From CAZIQY01 sp964541605 (GTDB taxonomy: Bacteria; Desulfobacterota; Syntrophia; Syntrophales; UBA2185): a DNA stretch of 26,888 nucleotides. Of the stretch, positions 16,891 to 24,356 are shown one piece after another. Location of the stretch: assembly GCA_964541605.1 (NCBI GenBank), contig CAZIQY010000032.1:1-26888 (forward strand). Direction: 5' to 3'. Under the pieces are notes generated by a model. The model worked only from the letters and a program-made list of their open reading frames with translations. It was not told the DNA's origin and ran no database searches. The translations under genes and the position numbers were made by a program. The number at the start of each line of letters is the position of its first letter. Position 1 is the stretch's first letter.

Positions 16891-19207
16891 TAAAGGTTAT
16901 CTCTTTGAAATCAGCTGGGAGGTTTGCAACAAGGTCGGCGGCATATATACGGTTATAGCGAGCAAACTCAGGGAAGCGGTAAAGATTTACGGTGATCGTT
17001 ATATCCTGCTGGGTCCCGATCTTAAAAGCAATCTTGAATTTGAAGAAACGGATGAGGATTGCTGGACAAAGATCAGGGAAGTCACGGCCATCAAGGAAAT
17101 ACCCTGCCGCTTTGGCCGATGGAAAATTCCGGGTGAACCCAAGGTCATCCTTGTCGGTTTCGGAAAAAAGTACGACAAGGATCAGCTCCTCTTCAGCATC
17201 TGGGAAGATTACGGCGTGGATTCCATAGCCGGCGGGTGGGATTATGTGGAACCGGTGATGTTCAGTTACGCCTGCGGCGAGGTCATTGAAACGATATATA
17301 ATCTGGCCGTCAGACCCCAGGAAATACCCGCCGTTGCTCAATTTCATGAGTGGATGTGCGGCGCGGGACTCCTGTGTGTAAAGAAAAAGGTTCCCGAAAT
17401 CGGGACGGTTTTTACCACCCATGCCACCATCCTGGGAAGGACGCTCGCCGGATCGGGCGTTGATATTTATATGGCCATGGACCATATCTCACCCCAGGCA
17501 GAAGCCGGCGCCCATAGCATCAAGGCGAAATATTCCATGGAAGTCGTCGCCGCGAGAGAAGCGGACTGTTTTACGACTGTCAGTGAGATCACGGCATCGG
17601 AAGCAAAAAATTTCCTCGGCAGACTCCCCGATGTCATCACCCCCAATGGTTTGGATATGGACAATATCCCGGATCTTGCAGACCATCGGGCGCCGGCATT
17701 AAAATCCAGGGAGAAACTCCTGAATGCGGCGTCACATTTTCTGAAAAAGGATTTTCCCGCCACGACGAAGATCATGATCATCTCCGGCCGCTATGAGTTC
17801 CACAACAAGGGAATCGATATCTTTTTAAATGCCCTCGGACGTCTTGATAAAGAAATGGAGGGAGACAAACCCATCCTTGCTTTTCTTTTTGTTCTTGGGG
17901 GTCACACGGATTTGATTCCCGCTCTCCAGTGCGATTACACAAGACCGGAGCCGGGAAACCCTCCCATTGCAACCCACAGGCTTCATTATGAGGCGTCGGA
18001 TCCCATTCTGCAAACATGCAGCAGGCTGGGGCTCAGGAATTCCCGGCAAAACAGGGTCAATGTCGTCTTCAGCCCCGCCTATTTGAACGGACATGACGGC
18101 CTTATCAACATGACTTATTACGAAGCCCTCTCGGGGTGTGATCTGGGTGTTTTCCCTTCCTATTACGAACCCTGGGGATACACCCCTCTCGAAAGCGCCG
18201 CCTACGCGGTGCCGACCATCACCACCGATCAGGCCGGCTTCGGCCTTTGGGTTCAAAAGACTATCGGTGAAAACGGCGGGGTGATGCTGCTGAAACGGAA
18301 AGGTCAGAGTCTGAATGTTATTGAAGAAAATTTTTATGGCATCTTTAAAAACTTTCTCTCCTGGACCGAAAAGGAAACACAGGACAGGAGAAAGGGCGCC
18401 CGTCATGTCGCTGTGAAGGCAAACTGGAAGGATTTCTTCAAAGCCTATCTGAACGCATATGAAAAGGCTGTGGTTGTTGCCCGGGATCGATCCGAGAAAC
18501 TCTCTTCCATCTATTACCGGATGGAAAAGAAATACACCTTTGTCGGGACCGTGTCTGCGCAGCCCTATTTCCGGATGTTCACAGCCGTGGCGAATCTTCC
18601 CGAAAAGATCGGCCGGCTGCGGGAGCTGGCTTACAACCTGTGGTGGACATGGCACCCCAAAGCCCGCAGTCTATATATCTCCCTCGATCCCAAAATCTGG
18701 CCGGAGATGGGAAATAATCCCGTCAGGATTCTCGAAACCGTATCCTTCGAAAAGTTGATGGAAGCATCGGAAAATACGAGCTACATGAATCTGTATTCGC
18801 AGATCGTTCAGCAGTTTGATGAATACATGAACGAGAAAACCCCTTCAAAAAATGTACAGGTCTCTCAGGCGATTAAATGGTCTTCCCCCATTGCCTATTT
18901 TTCAACGGAATATGGCCTTCATGAAAGCATTCCCATCTATTCAGGTGGACTGGGTACGCTCTCCGGTGACCACTTGAAAACCGCCAGTGACCTCAATATC
19001 CCCCTTGTCGGGGTTGGGCTCCTCTACAAGAACGGCTATTTCCGGCAGGTCATAGACAAAAACGGCATCCAGATCGCGGAATATCCGGAAAACGACTTTT
19101 CCCTCATGCCCGTCCAGATTGTTCGGGATGATGTGGGCAATGAGGTGCAGATATCCTTGAACTGCCGGGACGAACCCTGTTCGCAAATTTGTGGGAGGTC
19201 AAGGTAG
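16874..19207 (+). CDS. glycogen synthase (GT3) - alpha-glucan phosphorylase fusion, 5' part (frameshifted)
   Basis: Residues 1 to about 540 are a GT3, eukaryote/Bacteroidetes-type glycogen synthase: FEISWEVCNKVGGIYTVIAS (11-30), QFHEWMCGAGL (156-166), TTHATILGR, TPNGLD and the double-glutamate motif SYYEPWGYTPLESAA (Glu432, Glu440). Residues about 570-660 are the DUF3417 head of alpha-glucan phosphorylase (ELAYNLWWTWHPKARSLYIS), and AYFSTEYGLHESIPIYSGGLG (684-704) begins the GT35 catalytic domain. The frame then breaks: after Asn763 the last 14 residues are out of register, and the proper frame resumes with CTG at 19162. Restoring one C gives NLPGRTLFANLWEVKVG. GTG 16874 is the start, with AGGAG 8 nt upstream, inside the GH57 gene end. 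If the break is real, the synthase half could still be made but the phosphorylase half could not. Confidence 0.93.
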   Translation: MKQRHDKGYLFEISWEVCNKVGGIYTVIASKLREAVKIYGDRYILLGPDLKSNLEFEETDEDCWTKIREVTAIKEIPCRFGRWKIPGEPKVILVGFGKKYDKDQLLFSIWEDYGVDSIAGGWDYVEPVMFSYACGEVIETIYNLAVRPQEIPAVAQFHEWMCGAGLLCVKKKVPEIGTVFTTHATILGRTLAGSGVDIYMAMDHISPQAEAGAHSIKAKYSMEVVAAREADCFTTVSEITASEAKNFLGRLPDVITPNGLDMDNIPDLADHRAPALKSREKLLNAASHFLKKDFPATTKIMIISGRYEFHNKGIDIFLNALGRLDKEMEGDKPILAFLFVLGGHTDLIPALQCDYTRPEPGNPPIATHRLHYEASDPILQTCSRLGLRNSRQNRVNVVFSPAYLNGHDGLINMTYYEALSGCDLGVFPSYYEPWGYTPLESAAYAVPTITTDQAGFGLWVQKTIGENGGVMLLKRKGQSLNVIEENFYGIFKNFLSWTEKETQDRRKGARHVAVKANWKDFFKAYLNAYEKAVVVARDRSEKLSSIYYRMEKKYTFVGTVSAQPYFRMFTAVANLPEKIGRLRELAYNLWWTWHPKARSLYISLDPKIWPEMGNNPVRILETVSFEKLMEASENTSYMNLYSQIVQQFDEYMNEKTPSKNVQVSQAIKWSSPIAYFSTEYGLHESIPIYSGGLGTLSGDHLKTASDLNIPLVGVGLLYKNGYFRQVIDKNGIQIAEYPENDFSLMPVQIVRDDVGNEVQISLNCRDEPCSQICGRSR

Positions 19208-21132
19208 GCCGGGTTTCCCTGTATCTGTTGAATACGGATATTCCGAGAAATACCGTTCAGGACAGAAAAATAACGGAGCGGCTGTATCCCGCGGACCAGA
19301 GAACCCGGATAGAACAGGAAATTCTTCTCGGCATGGGGGGAGTCAGGCTGCTTAAGAAGTTAGGCGTCAGACCCCGTGTTTACCACATCAATGAAGGACA
19401 TTCGGCCTTTCTCATTTTCGAGCGTATCTCGAATCTGATGACGGAAGAAGGGCTTTCTCTGGATGAGGCCATGGAAGTAGTTCGCGGCAGCACCGTCTTC
19501 ACGACCCATACGCCTGTGGAAGCCGGCAACGAAAGGTTCCCAAAAGATTTAATGGAACATTATTTTACCGGTTTTGTCAAAAGAACGCAAATGTCCTGGG
19601 CGCAGTTCTGGGAGCTGGGACGAAAAGAAATTGGCGAAGACAAGCCGTTTTTCATGACGATTCTTGCCTTCAAAATGTCGCACATCAGCAATGCCGTAAG
19701 CCGGGTTCACGAAGAAGTCTCAAGGCGTCTGTGGCGTGACGTATGGAAGGGTTTAAACATGTCCGATGTTCCCGTCCGTCATATCACAAACGGGGCCCAT
19801 ACCCTGTCTTATATCGCACCGAGAATGAAAGACCTTTTTGATACCTATTTGGGTGACGAATGGGAAAAAAATGCCTCAGACCCCGAAATCTGGGAACGGG
19901 TGCAGGACATACCTGATTCCATCCTGTGGGATATGAGATATGAGCTGAAGCAGAAAACCATCAATTTCCTGAGAGAATACCTTTCCAGACACTGGGTGAA
20001 ATACGGTTATTCAAAGACGTGGCGGGAAGAATTTTTCTCAAAAATAAATCCCGCAGCGCTTATCATCGGATTTGCACGACGGTTTGCACCGTATAAGCGA
20101 GCCGATCTGATTCTGTCGGACCTGGATAGGCTGGAAAAAATTTTAAACCAGCCAAACCGCCCCGTTCATATCATCTTCGCAGGAAAGTCCCATCCGAACG
20201 ACGAAATGGGGAAAAATCTGATTAAAAGAGTCATCGATATCTGCAAGGACGACAGGTTCAGAGGTAAAATATTTTTCCTTGAGGACTATGACATTCACAT
20301 TGCCCGTTATCTGGTTCAGGGCGTGGATGTATGGCTGAATACGCCCAGACGCCCTTACGAAGCAAGCGGTACGAGCGGTGAAAAGGTCGTCGCAAACGGG
20401 GTTTTGAACCTGAGCGTGTCCGATGGGTGGTGGTCCGAGGGCTATGATGGGACCAACGGCTGGACCATAGGGCCCGTGGTGAGAGGATATTCTGAAGAGA
20501 GGGTCAATGCCGATGAAGAAGACGGACAATCTCTTTATTCTCTCCTCGAAAATACGGTGATTCCCACATTCTACAGCAGGGAGATATCCGGACTGCCCGA
20601 AAAGTGGATCAGCATGATCAAGCGGTCCATACAAACCCTGATGCCGAGATTCAATACCCAGAGAATGCTGCTCCAGTATTATCATGACATCTATCTGCCC
20701 ACGGCAAACAGGGAACATAATCTATACGAAGATTCGTACAGGATGGCAAGGGACCTTGCGGACTGGAAGCGAAAAATCCCCATGCGCTTTTCTTCTCTCA
20801 AGTTGTTGGATGTCAGTATCGAAGGCATTCACGGAGATACAGTCCTGGTTGACAAACCCCTGAATGTGAACGCAAGGATTGATCCCGGGAAGATGGAAGC
20901 GGATGAAATCCTCGTGGAACTGCTGATCGGCAGAAAAGACGGTTACGACTTCGACGGCGTGCCGGATTGTGTACCTCTGAACGTGGCCGACAGAACGTCG
21001 GATGGCGTGCTGACGTTTTCCGTTGAATATGTTGTGAAGCAGAACGGACCGTACTACTACGGTGTTCGGGTTCTGCCGTATCATAAGCGCCTCGCATCCA
21101 GACAGGAGACCGGACTGATCCTCTGGGCGTGA
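19189..21132 (+). CDS. alpha-glucan phosphorylase (GT35), 3' part of the frameshifted fusion
   Basis: This is the catalytic body of the phosphorylase, which releases glucose-1-phosphate from the non-reducing ends of alpha-glucans. The open frame has a TTG at 19189 but the matching protein runs in from CTG 19162. Numbered from 19189 it has HINEGHSAF (66-74), VFTTHTPVEAG (103-113), FARRFAPYKRA (295-305) and the PLP region EASGTSGEKVVANGVLNLS, where Lys399 is the expected Schiff-base lysine. The family usually has Met or another residue at the Glu before it. No good ribosome binding site precedes the TTG, so independent translation is doubtful. With the frame repaired, the whole fusion would be 1419 residues, a size typical of known GT3-GT35 fusions. 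Confidence 0.93.
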   Translation: MWEVKVGRVSLYLLNTDIPRNTVQDRKITERLYPADQRTRIEQEILLGMGGVRLLKKLGVRPRVYHINEGHSAFLIFERISNLMTEEGLSLDEAMEVVRGSTVFTTHTPVEAGNERFPKDLMEHYFTGFVKRTQMSWAQFWELGRKEIGEDKPFFMTILAFKMSHISNAVSRVHEEVSRRLWRDVWKGLNMSDVPVRHITNGAHTLSYIAPRMKDLFDTYLGDEWEKNASDPEIWERVQDIPDSILWDMRYELKQKTINFLREYLSRHWVKYGYSKTWREEFFSKINPAALIIGFARRFAPYKRADLILSDLDRLEKILNQPNRPVHIIFAGKSHPNDEMGKNLIKRVIDICKDDRFRGKIFFLEDYDIHIARYLVQGVDVWLNTPRRPYEASGTSGEKVVANGVLNLSVSDGWWSEGYDGTNGWTIGPVVRGYSEERVNADEEDGQSLYSLLENTVIPTFYSREISGLPEKWISMIKRSIQTLMPRFNTQRMLLQYYHDIYLPTANREHNLYEDSYRMARDLADWKRKIPMRFSSLKLLDVSIEGIHGDTVLVDKPLNVNARIDPGKMEADEILVELLIGRKDGYDFDGVPDCVPLNVADRTSDGVLTFSVEYVVKQNGPYYYGVRVLPYHKRLASRQETGLILWA

Positions 21133-21153
21133 TAATAACGGACATGGAAATCA

Positions 21154-21756
21154 TTGATTAAACCTGTACAGACGATCAATAAACTCACCAACGGCGTTCC
21201 TCTCACCATTGTGGCTCTCGGCGATTCCTTGACACAGGGATGGATGGTTTCACAGGGATATATCGATTTTCTCAGGGAAATGCTTCACACAAAGTATCCC
21301 CAAAGCAGATTCAAGCTCATCAGCAGCGGCATTCCGGGAGATACGGCGGATTCCGGCCTGTACCGCCTCAAGTGGGATGTCCTTCGATACAGCCCCGATT
21401 GCGTGTTCATACAATACGCCATCAACGATGCCTTTTCGGGGTTTACGAAACAAAGCTTCAAAAGCAATATCAAAGGGATCATCGATGGAATCAGGGAAAA
21501 CGGCGATGCCGACATTGTGTTGATAACCTCCGGATACATCGGCGATAATGAGGATAACCGGCATGTGGAAGGATATTATCACCAGCATGAAGCATTGGGA
21601 GCGGATTACGGGATTCCCGTCGTGCGGACGCATGAGTACTGGAAAAGGAAGATCAGGGAAGGCGTGATATTCGGGTCTCTGGTGCAGTATGATGGCGTAC
21701 ATCCCACGGAGGAAGGCTACAGGCTCATGGCAGAAGCCGTTATGGAACATTTTTGA
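21154..21756 (+). CDS. SGNH/GDSL-family hydrolase
   Basis: The 200-residue cytoplasmic-looking protein (no signal peptide) carries the SGNH blocks: block I VALGDSLTQGW (Ser in GDS), block II glycine in SSGIPGDTADSG, block III QYAINDAF (Asn), and block V DGVHPTEEGY (Asp and His). All four catalytic or oxyanion residues are present. The family contains esterases, lipases and carbohydrate deacetylases; lying 21 bp after the glucan locus on the same strand, it might de-esterify a sugar, but this is inference. Translation probably starts at TTG 21154, as no in-frame ATG or GTG fits block I; GGA lies upstream only weakly. Confidence 0.88.
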   Translation: MIKPVQTINKLTNGVPLTIVALGDSLTQGWMVSQGYIDFLREMLHTKYPQSRFKLISSGIPGDTADSGLYRLKWDVLRYSPDCVFIQYAINDAFSGFTKQSFKSNIKGIIDGIRENGDADIVLITSGYIGDNEDNRHVEGYYHQHEALGADYGIPVVRTHEYWKRKIREGVIFGSLVQYDGVHPTEEGYRLMAEAVMEHF

Positions 21757-22027
21757 AATGATTTTAAAGAATATCCGCTCAAACTTCAAAAAGGTGCAGA
21801 CTGGATTTCCAGACCAGCTTATTGATTGCGAGATGAAACATGTGAGGTCTGAATAGTATATTTTTCCGTTAAGAAAATAGCGCCTTCTTCCTGTAGTCAG
21901 CAAAACGTCAACCTTGAAGAAAATGCTTGCTTTCAATCGTCAATCAACAATGTTCTTTTTTTCCATAATTGTGATATGTAGAGAGCGTGGACCGGCGGGT
22001 TTTCGCAGTCCGATGGACGGGCTTTGA

Positions 22028-22046
22028 GACAATCAAGGAGGTTGTC
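22028..22046 (+). promoter_or_regulatory. hairpin holding the Shine-Dalgarno sequence of the 52-codon ORF
   Basis: GACAATC (22028-22034) pairs with GGTTGTC (22040-22046; one G-U pair) around the loop AAGGA. The Shine-Dalgarno AAGGAGG (22035-22041) is thus partly in the loop and partly in the stem, 7 nt before the ATG at 22049. The structure could limit translation initiation. Confidence 0.4.
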
Positions 22047-22048
22047 TT

Positions 22049-22207
22049 ATGCCGATCCACATAAGATGCCGTGATAAACCGCGATATATGACGCAACCGA
22101 TTGAATATAAAGATCTTATCGTGCCTTTGGCAATCGCTCTAATGGCATGTTATGCGAACAGGAAACCAAAATTGGGTATGTTATACGGATCATTTAATTA
22201 TTGTTAG
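22049..22207 (+). CDS. small hypothetical protein (52 aa)
   Basis: A 52-codon ORF with a strong AAGGAGG ending 7 nt before its ATG. The product begins MPIHIRCRDKPRYM, has a short hydrophobic run (DLIVPLAIALMACYA, about 22-36) and ends in LYGSFNYC. I do not recognise it. The TAG stop lies inside the integron core site GTTAGGC (22203-22209), and the same TTAG recurs at the far side of the cassette, so the cassette insertion leaves this ORF unchanged. The 292 bp before it, back to the SGNH gene, hold no gene that I can see. It may be the first gene of a small unit whose second gene is the 79-aa ORF at 22970. Confidence 0.45.
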   Translation: MPIHIRCRDKPRYMTQPIEYKDLIVPLAIALMACYANRKPKLGMLYGSFNYC

Positions 22208-22209
22208 GC
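22147..22209 (+). other. attI-like or secondary integron insertion site
   Basis: GTTAGGC (22203-22209) matches the integron core GTTRRRY exactly and marks the 5' edge of the cassette. Upstream are two near-identical 10-mers, ATGTTATGCG (22147-22156) and ATGTTATACG (22178-22187), reminiscent of the direct repeats of attI sites. No RYYYAAC partner lies upstream, so this is not a second attC. Without an intI gene, the attI reading is tentative. Confidence 0.4.
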
Positions 22210-22942
22210 GCTAAAGGAAGGGTATGACGTCGCAGTCTGAAAAGCTCGAAATGCGTGGTCGCCTATGGCTATGGTCTTCTGCATTAGATGAGTGCGAATT
22301 GATACTGATGATCCTGCGAAGGAATGCAGCCGAAATTGATTCGGGAAGGCCAAGCGAAAAGGACCAGCGATTCTCCGCTGCCTTTCAAGAATATCTGAAG
22401 TCCAAGCCGAACTACGTACCAGGAAAACTAAGTCCTTCCGATCTTGTGGAGTTTTCTGAGCTTTATTATAGGGGATACCCCGCATTGACGGATTGCAACC
22501 TCATGCAGAATTACCTTCGGATGCTGGCTGTAGTCCTTTTTTGCCAGATGCTGAATATGGGCAAACATGATCCGGGTAGAGCATCCGGGAATACCAAAAA
22601 TTTTGTTACAACCAATATCGAGCAAATACTTAACACCGTATTTTCGAGCAATTCCGAGCTAGAAGAATTCTATAGATTTCGTGACGCATGCTTGACGGCG
22701 AGAAACGAAATGATTGGTCACGCCGACGGCGCTGCGTTTCAGATTGATCACGGAACCCCAGTTTCTAAGATGAAGATGATCTCTGCCTCGGTTGAGGGAA
22801 TCGACTTCTCGTATATGGAGCGAGTGGTTAAGCCATTGAACCGCGCGGTATTGGAATATGCTGAACACGTTAGCGCCTAACAAGGCTCTTGAGAATCGAC
22901 GTAAAAAAACGCTGGTGCGTTTTCCGCGTCGCAGCTCCAGCG
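22204..22942 (+). mobile_element. solitary integron-type gene cassette
   Basis: The segment has cassette structure: it begins at the cleavage point of GTTAGGC, holds one ORF read toward the attC, and ends at the G of the distal core GTTAGGA. The 11-mer TTGTTAGGCGC (22201-22211) is the exact inverse of GCGCCTAACAA (22873-22883), so the excised circle would rebuild a matched R''/R' pair. No integrase and no further cassette is in the window, so it would be a stray cassette, the kind described as CALIN or single attC sites. No internal promoter is obvious. Confidence 0.7.
22224..22880 (+). CDS. cassette-encoded protein with a HEPN-like RNxxxxH motif
   Basis: The 218-residue product has no signal peptide or transmembrane segment and is rich in helix-forming residues. 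AAGGAAG lies a few nucleotides before the ATG at 22224, only 20 nt from the cassette edge, as is common for cassette genes. Its TAA stop (22878-22880) lies inside the attC R'' box, again typical. The motif RNEMIGHADGAAF (Arg160, Asn161, His166) follows a predicted helix and fits the R-N-x4-H pattern of HEPN domains, many of which are RNases of toxin-antitoxin and phage-defence systems. The rest is unrecognised, and a catalytic role is not shown. No partner gene (for example a nucleotidyltransferase) is in the cassette. Confidence 0.75.
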   Translation: MTSQSEKLEMRGRLWLWSSALDECELILMILRRNAAEIDSGRPSEKDQRFSAAFQEYLKSKPNYVPGKLSPSDLVEFSELYYRGYPALTDCNLMQNYLRMLAVVLFCQMLNMGKHDPGRASGNTKNFVTTNIEQILNTVFSSNSELEEFYRFRDACLTARNEMIGHADGAAFQIDHGTPVSKMKMISASVEGIDFSYMERVVKPLNRAVLEYAEHVSA

Positions 22943-22948
22943 TTAGGA
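22875..22948 (+). other. attC: attC recombination site
   Basis: R'' GCCTAAC (22875-22881) and R' GTTAGGA (22942-22948) are inverted ends. Between them CGACG (22897-22901) pairs with CGTCG (22927-22931), and AAAACGC (22906-22912) pairs perfectly with GCGTTTT (22917-22923) around a TGGT loop. Total length, 74 bp, is in the usual attC range. The last base of R' is A rather than the consensus Y, as expected if it comes from the flanking DNA rather than the next cassette. Confidence 0.7.
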
Positions 22949-22969
22949 GAAAAAAGGAGAGTTTTAAAA

Positions 22970-23209
22970 ATGGCAAAGATAAACGTTTTTGAAGTGGCAC
23001 CGAAGAAGGGTGACATGCCTTTTCCTCCTTATCTTCATATCCACCTGTCTGAGCACTTCAGTGATTCCGAAGGCCACATACTTCTGAGTCCCCAACTAAT
23101 GACCGACAAGGAAATTGATGAAACCGTTGATTTACTTGTCATGCAGCTAGAAAAGGTAAGAAAAACTGCAAAATTAAAATTGAAAAAAGCGAAGAAAAGC
23201 GCCAGATGA
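22970..23209 (+). CDS. small conserved-looking hypothetical protein (79 aa)
   Basis: ATG 22970 is preceded by AAAGGAG at a 10-nt gap. The open frame extends upstream to 22889 within the attC, but that start is not supported. The product has a folded-looking N-terminal half with PFPPYLHIHLSEHF and GHILLSPQLMTDKEIDE, then a helix (VDLLVMQLEKVRKTAKL) and a lysine-rich tail. Small proteins ending in such a charged helix occur in many Proteobacteria, with unknown function. It starts 21 nt past the distal core of the cassette, so its own leader was probably separated from an upstream gene by the insertion. Confidence 0.7.
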   Translation: MAKINVFEVAPKKGDMPFPPYLHIHLSEHFSDSEGHILLSPQLMTDKEIDETVDLLVMQLEKVRKTAKLKLKKAKKSAR

Positions 23210-23238
23210 GTTTCAGAATCTTACAATTATTAGGGACA

Positions 23239-23275
23239 ACAGCCACTCATTTACGGTGCACTAATCAGTGGCTGT
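23239..23275. repeat. inverted repeat after the 79-aa gene
   Basis: ACAGCCACT (23239-23247) and AGTGGCTGT (23267-23275) form a perfect 9-bp stem with a 19-nt loop. No T-run follows, so it is not a clear terminator. It sits in a region that may carry short mobile-type repeats. Confidence 0.5.
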
Positions 23276-23336
23276 CTCTCGCATCCCAAATGTAGAAAAA
23301 ATGTAAAAAACTTTTTATATTTAATCAAGAGGATTT

Positions 23337-24356
23337 ATGAAAAATAAATTTTATTCACCTTTGATATTATTGACGATTATTATGATTTCGTTTCCATCCA
23401 TCTGCTTTTCAGAATTAAAAACAGTTCAAGGGGAATACTGTGGAACATATATGGGGAATATGCAAAATAAGAAAGAATTAGAAGATTACAGAAAGACTGT
23501 AAGGAGAAAATCAATAGAAAATGGTCTTTTTAAGCTTATTACCCCCACAAACAGTGGGCTTTATCTACTTACCCAAACATTGGAGGGTCAATTCACTGAC
23601 AAATGTATCAGTAATGTCATCAGTAACTACTTGGAAAAAGTAGTGGTTGTTAGTCATACAGAAAAGAGAAGAAAAATATGTGATAAGGTAAGGATAACCT
23701 TAGACCCTGAAGTAACAAAGAAATATCTCAATCAAGAGGTTTGTGAAATAAAACGAACTGACATCTGGGAATGGGATGTCGAAAAAGTTTTGATAGGAAT
23801 AATGATTGATAACAGTAGGCTTGGAAAAAAGGAACCTGAAAAAATCAATATAGGTCTAATCATCGAAACAAAAATTCCAGATTTGGATGGATATAAAAAA
23901 GAACAGTTGGAGAATGAACAAGAAAAAGAATTCTTCAACATGACAGAAATGGACAAGGACAAGTACAAATTTATAGACCGAAGACATTTGAAAACAATAT
24001 TAGAGGAACAAAAATTATCATCTTCTGGGATAACAGATAGCGAGACTGTAAAATTAGGTAAAATCCTCAATCTGGACATCATCGTTCTCAGATTGGTTTA
24101 TGAAAATAGTAAGGTAACGAAAGTATTGAAGGTTGATACCGGAGAGGTATTATTATCCAAGACTTATGAAACGAAGAAGGAAACAAAAGAAGAAGGATGG
24201 ATTTCTCATGGAAAATTAGACGTTGGTGATTTTTATTATGATAATCGTTCTATAATGAAGGTAAGTCCAAATATAATAAGAGTATGGAGTAAGTGTATAT
24301 TTTCTAAGAATTGGATAGAAAAAAATAAAGATTTTATCCAAAACTTAAAAAACTGA
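23337..24356 (+). CDS. exported CsgG-like / surface-adhesin-E-like protein, frameshifted (5' part)
   Basis: The 339-residue frame begins with a signal peptide (basic start, hydrophobic core, cleavage near ICFS-EL, residue 25) after a good AGAGG. It is AT-rich, unlike the genes to its left. Residues about 210-275 (FIDRRHLKTILEEQKLSSSGI, then VKLGKILNLDIIVL) match the pattern of CsgG/FlgO-type lipoproteins, where an ID/VDRRxLxxIL..EQ segment precedes a nucleotide-like fold. From about 290 (DVGDFYYDNRSI, IIRVWSK) it enters a surface-adhesin protein E-like domain, but TGA at 24354 stops it. The domain continues in the -1 frame to 24568. Full length would be 410 residues. Probably periplasmic or outer-membrane associated. 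Confidence 0.75.
   Translation: MKNKFYSPLILLTIIMISFPSICFSELKTVQGEYCGTYMGNMQNKKELEDYRKTVRRKSIENGLFKLITPTNSGLYLLTQTLEGQFTDKCISNVISNYLEKVVVVSHTEKRRKICDKVRITLDPEVTKKYLNQEVCEIKRTDIWEWDVEKVLIGIMIDNSRLGKKEPEKINIGLIIETKIPDLDGYKKEQLENEQEKEFFNMTEMDKDKYKFIDRRHLKTILEEQKLSSSGITDSETVKLGKILNLDIIVLRLVYENSKVTKVLKVDTGEVLLSKTYETKKETKEEGWISHGKLDVGDFYYDNRSIMKVSPNIIRVWSKCIFSKNWIEKNKDFIQNLKN

Noticed and set aside
19155..19207. Programmed frameshifting in the glycogen synthase-phosphorylase gene
   Set aside because: The join site (TTG AAC TGC) has no slippery heptamer, so a deletion or sequencing error is the simpler reading.
22060..22209. A second attC just upstream of the cassette
   Set aside because: No RYYYAAC box lies at a suitable distance and no stem pairs with GTTAGGC; at most this is an attI-like or secondary site.
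22889..22969. N-terminal extension of the 79-aa protein
   Set aside because: It would run through the attC hairpin and starts from a TTG with no ribosome binding site; ATG 22970 has AAAGGAG.
23239..23275. Intrinsic terminator after the 79-aa gene
   Set aside because: The 9-bp stem has a 19-nt loop and is followed by CTCTCGC rather than a T-run.
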